From Limosilactobacillus balticus (GTDB lineage: Bacteria; Bacillota; Bacilli; Lactobacillales; Lactobacillaceae), in NCBI RefSeq assembly GCF_014145615.1, contig NZ_JACIVH010000059.1:1-64000 (forward strand): a DNA stretch of 64,000 bases. The letters run 5' to 3'. Numbering within the stretch: position 1 is the stretch's first letter; each line of letters begins with the position of its first letter. Of the stretch, positions 58,294 to 64,000 are shown in pieces. Position numbers and translations under genes: made by a program. Below the pieces are notes generated by a model. The model had not been told where the DNA came from and did no database searches. It saw only the letters and a program-made list of their open reading frames with translations.

Positions 58294-59383
58294 TGGTATT
58301 CTCCTTTGTAATAAGCGGAGCAGTCGATTGTCCCTTAATTATTGTTGGGGTATAAACTTTTGAAGTGACTTCTTCGCCTGCAATCATTTTTAAGATCATT
58401 TTCCCGGCATCTTCCCCTAGTTGACGTTTGGGGTGATTAGCAGTAGTGAGGCTAGGGGAGATAATTTGTGCCATTTCATAGTTATCAAAACCTATTACTG
58501 AAATATCAGTCGGCACTTGTTTTCCTTGTTTCTGAAGATGACTAATAACTCTTGTTGCAAGGCGGTCATTATAGCAGGCAATAGCAGTAATATCATTATT
58601 ACTATTAAGCATCATATCGATTTTTTTAATAATATCTTCGTAATTTTCGCTCGATTGGTACATAATAACATTTGATTTAGTGGTGGGGATATTATTATCT
58701 TGATATGCTTTGATCATTCCAGCCATGCGGTCAACCCCTTGTTGATCATCTATTTGGAATACTCCTAAAATATTAGTGTGTCCAAGACTAAAGAGGTATT
58801 TCACTAAACCCTCCTCTGCTTCCCGATCTTTTGTCAGTAAAGAAGGAAAATCAAAGCCAGGATAAGTGGAGTGAAATAGGATTGTTGGAATTTTATATTT
58901 CTGGACTTGACGATAAAGGTCTAAGTTAGGATTAGGCATGGCACTTTCAGACGGCTCAATAATTAATCCAGCAATTTGAAGATCCAACATATTTAAGATT
59001 GTTTGGCGTTCACGTTTATGGTCATTAAGCGTATTCCCAACGATCATTGAGTAACCTTGTTCTGTTACTATACTATCAATTCCGGAAATGATTGGAGGAA
59101 AGATATAGTCAGCCATATGAGTGCTGATTACCCCAATGATTTTATTCTTTTCACTTTTTGTCCAATCACGTTGCCAGTCTTGAACAAACATCCCACCACC
59201 TTGAATACGGTAAATATAGTGCTCGTTTTCTAGGTCACCAACAGCGCGACGAATTGTATACCGAGAGACATTGAACCGTTTCATTAAGGCACTTTCGGTT
59301 GGCAATTTTTCATTGATTTTGTACTTTCCATCAATAATTTCGTTTCGTAAAGTTTGCTTTACTGTTTCATACTTCACTTCCAA
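58286..59383 (-). CDS. araR: Arabinose repressor AraR (GntR HTH plus LacI-type sensor)
   Basis: A 365-residue regulator with a GntR winged helix at 1-75 (LPTESALMKRFNVSRYTIRRA, YRIQGGGMFV) fused to a LacI/periplasmic-binding-like sensor (IIGVISTHMADYIFPPIISG, then IACYNDRLATRVI and VIGFDNYEMAQI). This fusion is characteristic of AraR. The start is TTG at 59383 after AGGAG; a GTG at 59377 is an alternative. Two AraR-like operators precede the araTBDA operon 7-8 kb away in the window. Operon with the aldo/keto reductase. Confidence 0.92.
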   Translation of the reverse strand: MEVKYETVKQTLRNEIIDGKYKINEKLPTESALMKRFNVSRYTIRRAVGDLENEHYIYRIQGGGMFVQDWQRDWTKSEKNKIIGVISTHMADYIFPPIISGIDSIVTEQGYSMIVGNTLNDHKRERQTILNMLDLQIAGLIIEPSESAMPNPNLDLYRQVQKYKIPTILFHSTYPGFDFPSLLTKDREAEEGLVKYLFSLGHTNILGVFQIDDQQGVDRMAGMIKAYQDNNIPTTKSNVIMYQSSENYEDIIKKIDMMLNSNNDITAIACYNDRLATRVISHLQKQGKQVPTDISVIGFDNYEMAQIISPSLTTANHPKRQLGEDAGKMILKMIAGEEVTSKVYTPTIIKGQSTAPLITKENTNE

Positions 59384-59428
59384 TACTTTGCGCTCCTATC
59401 TTAATAAAAGTAGTTTTGAATATATAAA

Positions 59429-59475
59429 AAATGCCCCATATAATTAGCAACCTGCTAACGCCTATGAAGCATTTG
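59429..59475 (-). terminator. Terminator of the usp gene
   Basis: On the minus strand AAATGCTTCATA pairs with TATGGGGCATTT (two G-U pairs), with an inner TTAGCAGGTTGCTAA hairpin, followed by T. Confidence 0.8.
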
Positions 59476-59493
59476 ATTGATTTTATCTTGATA

Positions 59494-59982
59494 TTAGAAC
59501 CGACGCTTCTTTGGATTTTCGATTGGCTTGTTATCCAAATCGGTCCGTACTACTAGAACATCACAAATTGCTGTTCGGGTAACAAATTCGGTAACAGAAC
59601 CGATCAAAATTCGTTCAACAGCGTTTAGCCCAGTAGCACCAATCATGATGAGGTCAGCACCCATTTCCTTTGGCATATCCCGAGCAATAATTGTCTTTGG
59701 AGCACCATATTCAATGGAGTAACTAGCATTTTCAACACCGTGCTCTTTAGCATAGTCGATGTACTTGTCTAAAGTCTTCTTTGCAGTTTCTGTAACTTGC
59801 TCAACCATTGAAGTATCGAAACTAGAAATATTTTGGAATGCACGTGTGTCAACAACGTGAAGTAAACGTAATTCAGTGTCTGCACCATTACGTTTTGCTA
59901 CAGCGACAGCTTTCTTAAAAGCCAATTCAGCTTCTTTAGAACCATCAACAGGAACTAAAATGTGTTTGTATTCTTGTGCCAT
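59494..59982 (-). CDS. Universal stress protein, UspA family
   Basis: A 162-residue cytoplasmic protein. The nucleotide-binding pattern G-x2-G-x9-G-S is present in GATGLNAVERILIGS, followed by VVR. The N-terminus KHILVPVDGSKEAELAFKKA is typical. Monocistronic, with an AGGAGGG ribosome site and a TATAAT-rich promoter region at about 60010-60040. Probably induced in stress or growth arrest, as for the family. Confidence 0.94.
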   Translation of the reverse strand: MAQEYKHILVPVDGSKEAELAFKKAVAVAKRNGADTELRLLHVVDTRAFQNISSFDTSMVEQVTETAKKTLDKYIDYAKEHGVENASYSIEYGAPKTIIARDMPKEMGADLIMIGATGLNAVERILIGSVTEFVTRTAICDVLVVRTDLDNKPIENPKKRRF

Positions 59983-60065
59983 AATTGTAGTGCCCTCCTG
60001 AAATCTTTATATTATATACTTATTATACACTTTTTCACTATTGAGCGTAAAGCGCCTACGAAACA

Positions 60066-60362
60066 TTACTTACGATGATTTATGCGAAAATCAGCAGTAA
60101 TTGCGAAGGCCATTAATGTTTCGCTTACACAGCCAATGATTATCATAATAACTAGGAATCCAGTATTGTTTGTCCATCCAGAAATGATACTTAGAATGCC
60201 GACGATGGTCATCACAATCCCCCAATTTTTTAATTGTGGAGCTAAATATTTGCTTTTAGTAGGGTCAAAAACAAGAAACGGTTTATGGATGTGAGTTAAG
60301 AGAAAGATTCCTTCAAAAAGAGCAATCAAACCAAACAGGGTCATTAGAAGTGGTAACAACAT
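60066..60362 (-). CDS. Small membrane protein, unknown
   Basis: A 98-residue protein with three hydrophobic segments (LLPLLMTLFGLIALFEGIFLL, WGIVMTIVGILSIISGW, and FLVIMIIIGCVSETLMAF). The loop HKPFLVFDPTKSKYLAPQLK is polar. I do not recognise a family with certainty. It lies between usp and the 6S RNA gene on the same strand. Confidence 0.75.
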   Translation of the reverse strand: MLLPLLMTLFGLIALFEGIFLLTHIHKPFLVFDPTKSKYLAPQLKNWGIVMTIVGILSIISGWTNNTGFLVIMIIIGCVSETLMAFAITADFRINHRK

Positions 60363-60389
60363 AAAAATCTATCCTATCTATAATGAAAT

Positions 60390-60431
60390 TAAAATGAGGG
60401 TGAGAAAAAGCAAAAGTCTTTCTCACCCTCA
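60390..60431 (-). terminator. Terminator of the 6S RNA gene
   Basis: On the minus strand TGAGGGTGAGAAA pairs perfectly with TTTCTCACCCTCA (60431-60419, 60407-60395), followed by TTTTAATTT. Confidence 0.9.
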
Positions 60432-60435
60432 CTAA

Positions 60436-60632
60436 ATATGTACGAAAACTCCGTTGGTGCCGTTAATTGTCATTCAGTGTTGACCTGTATTTAAGACAGG
60501 TGGGACACGGCTGCCTAATATTCAACTACCAAGTGTAAAGGCATGTTGTCCAAAAGGCAATGCACTAGTCCCAAAGTAATAAGATTGTAAGGCAAACCTG
60601 CGTTTAGACAACGCGTACACTACAGAATTTTC
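60436..60632 (-). ncRNA. ssrS: 6S RNA (SsrS; Lacto-usp type)
   Basis: About 190 bases folding as one long hairpin with an internal bubble. The ends pair: TGTACG (60619-60614) with CGTACA (60444-60439) and CGTTG (60613-60609) with CAACG (60456-60452). Further in, GGGAC (60572-60568) pairs with GTCCC (60506-60502). A small CCTGT/ACAGG hairpin (60484-60500) sits on the 3' side of the bubble, as in Firmicute 6S RNAs. The position next to rarA and near usp matches the 6S/Lacto-usp location in lactobacilli. It mimics an open promoter and binds sigma-A RNA polymerase. Exact ends are estimated. Confidence 0.8.
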
Positions 60633-60638
60633 ACTTTT

Positions 60639-60667
60639 ATAATAGCATTTTTAAGTAGTTGGCGCAA
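60639..60667 (-). promoter_or_regulatory. Promoter of the 6S RNA gene
   Basis: On the minus strand TTGCGC (60667-60662), 17-base spacer, TATTAT (60644-60639), directly after the rarA stop codon. Confidence 0.75.
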
Positions 60668-61972
60668 TTATTTGCTCGGGTGATGTTTACCTCGTAAAGT
60701 ATGTTGTTGTGCCTTCCGTAATTGCCAATATTGACGGCCTAAACTGGCTTCAAAACGACCATTATTTTTTGGCTGGTAATATTGAGCATCTTTGATTCGG
60801 TCAGGCAAGTATTGTTGAGCTACCCAATCTTGGGGATGGTCATGAGGGTAATCATAATCTAGCCCGTGGCCTAACTTAGCAGCTCCTTTATAGTGGGCAT
60901 CTTTAAGGTGAGCTGGAACGTCACCAAAGCCACCTTGCCGAACCTGAGCAAGAGCTTCGTCAATTGCATTAATTCCCGAATTGGATTTTGGTGACAGGCA
61001 TAATTCGATGACAGCATCTGCTAAGGGAATTCGTGCCTCTGGAAAGCCAACTCGTTCTGCCGTTTGAACTGCCGTAACAGCTCGTTGCACAGCAGGCATA
61101 TTGGCGAGACCGATATCTTCGTAGGCTGTGACCATTAAACGTCGTGCAATAATAGGCAGGTCACCGGCTTCGATTAAACGTGCAAGATAGTGGAGGGCTG
61201 CATCAGTATCTGACCCGCGAATAGATTTTTGAAAGGCCGAAATGACATCATAATGAGCATCGCCATCTTTATCAGCGGATAATGCTTTCTTTTGGACGCT
61301 TTCCTCGATAATTGGTAGCGTAAGATGTACTTTTCCATCTTCACTTGGATCAGTTGATTTGGCCGCAAGTTCTAGCCCATTTAATGCACTTCGAAGGTCA
61401 CCATTGGTTGCTGCTACTAGTTGGTCCTCAGCATTTTCTTCAAGGACTAATGGTAAATTACCTAAGCCGCGTTCCTTATCAACCAATGCATGCTGGATAG
61501 CAATCTTCATCTCATCAGTCGAAAGTGGGTGAACCGGAAAAATTTGGGTTCGACTACGAATTGCGGGATTAATGCTGATATATGGATTTTCTGTTGTCGC
61601 CCCGATGAGGATGATTCGTCCATTTTCGAGGTGCGGAAGAAGAAAATCTTGTTTTACTTTATCTAACCGATGAATTTCGTCGAGTAGTAAGATTACCGTC
61701 CCGCTCATCTTAGCTTCTTCTGTGACAATTTGTAAATCCTTTTTTGTATCAGTTGCCGCATTTAGTTTTCGAAAAGCATATTTAGTTGAACCGGCAATCG
61801 CACTGGCAATACTAGTCTTACCAGTTCCGGGAGGACCGTACAGAATCATTGAAGAAAGCATTTTTGCTTTAACCATGCGTGAGATGATTTTACCTGGTCC
61901 CACAAGGTGCTGTTGACCGACCACTTCATCTAACGTTCGTGGCCGCATTCGATAAGCAAGTGGTTGTTGCAT
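60668..61972 (-). CDS. rarA: Replication-associated recombination AAA+ ATPase RarA (MgsA)
   Basis: A 434-residue clamp-loader-like ATPase acting at stalled replication forks. Walker A GPPGTGKT (46-53) and Walker B LLLDEIHRLD; sensor region LIGATTENPYISINPAIRSR; C-terminal MgsA tetramerisation domain (ALHYLARLIEAGDLPIIARR, RIPLADAVIELCLSPKSN). Starts 3 bases after yueI, so the two form an operon. The 6S RNA gene follows directly. Confidence 0.96.
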   Translation of the reverse strand: MQQPLAYRMRPRTLDEVVGQQHLVGPGKIISRMVKAKMLSSMILYGPPGTGKTSIASAIAGSTKYAFRKLNAATDTKKDLQIVTEEAKMSGTVILLLDEIHRLDKVKQDFLLPHLENGRIILIGATTENPYISINPAIRSRTQIFPVHPLSTDEMKIAIQHALVDKERGLGNLPLVLEENAEDQLVAATNGDLRSALNGLELAAKSTDPSEDGKVHLTLPIIEESVQKKALSADKDGDAHYDVISAFQKSIRGSDTDAALHYLARLIEAGDLPIIARRLMVTAYEDIGLANMPAVQRAVTAVQTAERVGFPEARIPLADAVIELCLSPKSNSGINAIDEALAQVRQGGFGDVPAHLKDAHYKGAAKLGHGLDYDYPHDHPQDWVAQQYLPDRIKDAQYYQPKNNGRFEASLGRQYWQLRKAQQHTLRGKHHPSK

Positions 61973-61975
61973 AAA

Positions 61976-62464
61976 TTAGCCACGATCCTTTCTATGGAAG
62001 AGGTGGTGGAAAAAGCTTTGATGTTGAGCATTTGTTTTTTCAGCCGTATGATTATTTGAATTTACCAGATTAGGATATCGTTTTTTGACATCGACTGGTG
62101 ATTGGTAGACAGCTGTTTTTGCTGCTACGACAACTGCTAATGAATCTGGATCAGTTTTATATTCCGGATCAGTTTTTAATGTAAACTGAGCATTATCTTT
62201 AGCGGCAGTTTGAATGTATGGATGAATTTCATCGTGAGGAAGATTACCGTTGATAAAAACTAGGTTGCCAATTCCACGATCTAACTCGGCAGTTAATGCC
62301 TTTGTCCAATCTTGTTCGTGTAGTTCTTGAACACTAATTGTTAGACAGACGCGTTCACGGAATGTTCCGAGGTATTTTCGCTGTTCATCGGGCTTGATTT
62401 TTGGTGTACCGTAAACAGCATTGTCAATTCGCTGTTGAGCAGCACTTTTTTCTTGTTCAGACAT
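61976..62464 (-). CDS. YueI-family (DUF1694) protein
   Basis: A 162-residue cytoplasmic protein. The N-terminus RIDNAVYGTPKIKPDEQRKYLGTFRERV is characteristic for YueI: it contains the GTPKIKPDEQRKYLGTF block. The C-terminal tail is His- and Asn-rich and probably disordered. The ATG at 62464 follows AAGGAGG; a longer frame to 62497 lies upstream of that site. Function unknown; structurally related to ribosomal-protein-like folds. Confidence 0.88.
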   Translation of the reverse strand: MSEQEKSAAQQRIDNAVYGTPKIKPDEQRKYLGTFRERVCLTISVQELHEQDWTKALTAELDRGIGNLVFINGNLPHDEIHPYIQTAAKDNAQFTLKTDPEYKTDPDSLAVVVAAKTAVYQSPVDVKKRYPNLVNSNNHTAEKTNAQHQSFFHHLFHRKDRG

Positions 62465-62597
62465 ATTGAACGCCTCCTTATCATGCAATTGTAACACGAA
62501 ATGCCGAAAACTATATTTCTTGATAATATTATAATTTTTGTTATATCATGACTATGAAGAAACAAAAGTAAGCTAACATATAAGGGAAGTGATTATT

Positions 62598-62870
62598 ATG
62601 TTTAGTGCAGTATTTTGGGTTTTAGCATTTTGGTTTATTGTCAATTTAGTCTGGACAATTGCGCGCCTTAATAATCGGATGATGTCAAGAACGTTTGCCT
62701 GGATAAATGTAGTGGCAGTAGTAATTGGCTTTTGGACGTTCTATGCTGCCAGCAATGGGGGTGGCGGAGTTGCTCCTTGGTTTCGGTTGATTAATTGGAC
62801 TAATATTGTCCTTGCGATTTTTCAATTTTATAATGGATACCGCCCACATCAATATGGTAAAAAATCGTAG
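62598..62870 (+). CDS. Small membrane protein, unknown
   Basis: A 90-residue protein with three hydrophobic segments (FWVLAFWFIVNLVWTIA, WINVVAVVIGFWTFYAA, and LINWTNIVLAIFQFY) and a Gly-rich loop ASNGGGGVAPW. The ATG at 62598 follows AAGGGAAGTG; a GTG at 62589 overlaps that site. Not recognised. Convergent with the VOC gene. Confidence 0.78.
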   Translation: MFSAVFWVLAFWFIVNLVWTIARLNNRMMSRTFAWINVVAVVIGFWTFYAASNGGGGVAPWFRLINWTNIVLAIFQFYNGYRPHQYGKKS

Positions 62871-62880
62871 TTCTAATTAA

Positions 62881-62921
62881 AAAGGCGAGGCTGGAAGAAT
62901 TCTTCTTCCGGCCTCGCCTTT
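62881..62921. terminator. Terminator between the small membrane protein and VOC genes
   Basis: AAAGGCGAGGCTGGAAGAA pairs with TTCTTCCGGCCTCGCCTTT (one G-U or mismatch) around a 3-4 base loop. GC-rich and long; it probably serves both convergent genes. Confidence 0.93.
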
Positions 62922-62927
62922 GGTGTT

Positions 62928-63335
62928 TTATTTTACGATTTCACAGAATTCAATTGTTTCACTGTTAGGACCTTCAATATTAAAGAACTTAATTCCCTTA
63001 TTCCAGAAATCAAGATGTTGAACTTCGTCGTCCTTTAGTTTGAAACCTTCATCCTTAGCAGCCTTGAAAGCCGCATCAGCATCGCTAGTATTAAGGGAAA
63101 TGTGGTTAATAGCACCAGTTTCGTGAACCGCACCGTCACCAGTCCAGATTTCTAAAGTAAGGTGACCGTATTGCATGAAAACAACTTCATTTCCTTGGTC
63201 ATCAGTATCAAATTCGCCAAGCTTCTTAAAACCAAGCTTTTCCCAAAAAGCAATTGTTTTTGCCATGTCATCGGTTGGAATCCCAATGTGTTGTACATCG
63301 TCAAAGTAACCTGCTAAACTCTTGTTAAATGCCAT
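62928..63335 (-). CDS. VOC-family (glyoxalase/dioxygenase fold) protein
   Basis: A 135-residue protein with two beta-alpha-beta-beta-beta modules. Candidate metal ligands: His in DVQHIGIPT, Glu in LTLEIWTG, His in AINHISLNT, and Glu in SETIEFCEIVK. This His-Glu-His-Glu pattern fits glyoxalase I-like enzymes, but the substrate is unknown. ATG after AGGAGTGATT. Possibly cytoplasmic dicarbonyl detoxification; inference only. Confidence 0.88.
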   Translation of the reverse strand: MAFNKSLAGYFDDVQHIGIPTDDMAKTIAFWEKLGFKKLGEFDTDDQGNEVVFMQYGHLTLEIWTGDGAVHETGAINHISLNTSDADAAFKAAKDEGFKLKDDEVQHLDFWNKGIKFFNIEGPNSETIEFCEIVK

Positions 63336-63359
63336 AATAAATCACTCCTGTATAAACTT

Positions 63360-64000
63360 TTAATTACCAATATCAAGGGCCTGGTGTTTTAATTTAGGGA
63401 AGATATAACGGTCTGCCCAACCAGTAATTGCACCTTGGAAGGCAAGGGCAAATAATGTTCCTAATCCAAAGTTGTAAATACCGCCTTGCATGAATGCAGC
63501 GATAATTGCCATAATTGTTGGCGGAATGTATGATAACCACATCGCAATTGTTGCGTTACCATGGCAATAACGGAAACGAATAATTTGGAAAAGGTCATCA
63601 GCGGGGTGTAACACGAGGTTGACACGCTGATAAATTGAAATGGCGGTTCCGATGAAAGCAACCCCTAAGAAGTTAATGAAAACATATAGGATAATCATCG
63701 GTAAAGTAGTGGCGTCCGGCATAATGCGGTTAAAAATGTCAGAGAACCACTGAATAAAAATAGAAAATGGCAACATGAAAATAAAATTACCACCAATTCG
63801 TCGCCAGTCCCACTTATGCATCAAAATTGCGTTGAGGACAGAGGTTAACATCCCTAAGACCATGAAAGCCCAGAAAAGGGTCATGGAATTATTCCCTAAA
63901 ACGGCGATCCCCAGGTTGTTTTCTGCGGCTGTCCAATAAGCGGAGCCAAGAAATTGTGGGTGAACGTGTGAACTTGTAACAAGTGTTAAAACGTTCCCCA
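63360..64000 (-). CDS. Membrane protein, N-terminus beyond the window edge
   Basis: The frame is open from the stop at 63360 to the window end. An internal ATG at 63884 gives 174 residues. The upstream codons continue without a stop as GNVLTLVTSSHVHPQFLGSA and look coding, so the true start is outside the window. About five hydrophobic segments (MTLFWAFMVLGMLTSVLNAI, NFIFMLPFSIFIQWF, and so on). No family recognised with certainty. Confidence 0.75.
   Translation of the reverse strand, partial: GNVLTLVTSSHVHPQFLGSAYWTAAENNLGIAVLGNNSMTLFWAFMVLGMLTSVLNAILMHKWDWRRIGGNFIFMLPFSIFIQWFSDIFNRIMPDATTLPMIILYVFINFLGVAFIGTAISIYQRVNLVLHPADDLFQIIRFRYCHGNATIAMWLSYIPPTIMAIIAAFMQGGIYNFGLGTLFALAFQGAITGWADRYIFPKLKHQALDIGN

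Overview
This is a 64 kb low-GC chromosomal window from a heterofermentative lactobacillus. The gene content, the vancomycin-resistant type of Ddl ligase, the mucus-binding-type protein and the arabinose and arginine deiminase genes suggest Limosilactobacillus reuteri or a close relative; this species call is recognition plus inference, not a search result. Most of the window is ordinary core chromosome. Accessory or lineage-specific parts are the IS110 element at the left edge, the copper operon, the surface proteins at 8.7-13.6 kb and the pentose block at 47.7-59.4 kb.

Layout. 1-1.15 kb: IS110-family transposase running off the left edge, with a structured leader that could be its bridge RNA. 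1.2-2.9 kb: minus-strand drug/metabolite transporter and a matrixin-like metalloprotease that seems to need an ATT or CTG start codon. 3.0-5.65 kb: copper operon with two cupredoxin-like proteins and a Cu(I) P1B ATPase lacking an N-terminal metal-binding domain, behind a promoter with two cop boxes. 5.8-8.6 kb: small unknown genes, a CPA1 antiporter, and two single tRNA genes (Gln-CTG, Glu-CTC), each with its own promoter and terminator. 8.7-13.6 kb: Ser-rich membrane protein, a 1036-residue MucBP-type protein without visible export signal, and a lipoprotein. 13.8-19.7 kb: serine hydrolase, then the arginine deiminase locus arcA-argR and two ArcD-type antiporters, with a CRE and an ARG-box-like operator but no arcB or arcC.

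19.8-33.3 kb: housekeeping genes: gatD-murT (peptidoglycan amidation), tdk-prfA-prmC-sua5, glyA, upp, ptsI without ptsH, two YibE/F membrane proteins, and a uracil permease behind a PyrR-type attenuator. 33.6-40.1 kb: complete atpBEFHAGDC operon. 40.3-46.3 kb: envelope genes (DUF1146, murA, mbl, yidD, DUF2969, rodA, a short gcvH-like gene, ddl of the D-Ala-D-Lac type). 46.4-46.6 kb: an apparently non-coding transcription unit whose two hairpin loops are complementary over 9 nt, ahead of an XRE-TPR regulator.

47.7-59.4 kb: pentose block. A LacY-type symporter and a GH43 arabinosidase/xylosidase (minus strand) diverge from an ArsR-like regulator with an unusual large C-terminal domain. Then come araT-araB-araD-araA, an acetyltransferase, an aldo/keto reductase and araR. 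Two near-identical AraR-like operators 218 bp apart and several CRE-like sites suggest joint control by arabinose and carbon catabolite repression. 59.5-64 kb: usp, a small membrane protein, a 6S RNA gene with its own promoter and terminator beside rarA, yueI, small genes, a VOC protein and a membrane protein running off the right edge.

Limits: all calls come from reading the sequence and from family knowledge. Promoter and operator calls are motif matches; RNA structures were paired by eye.
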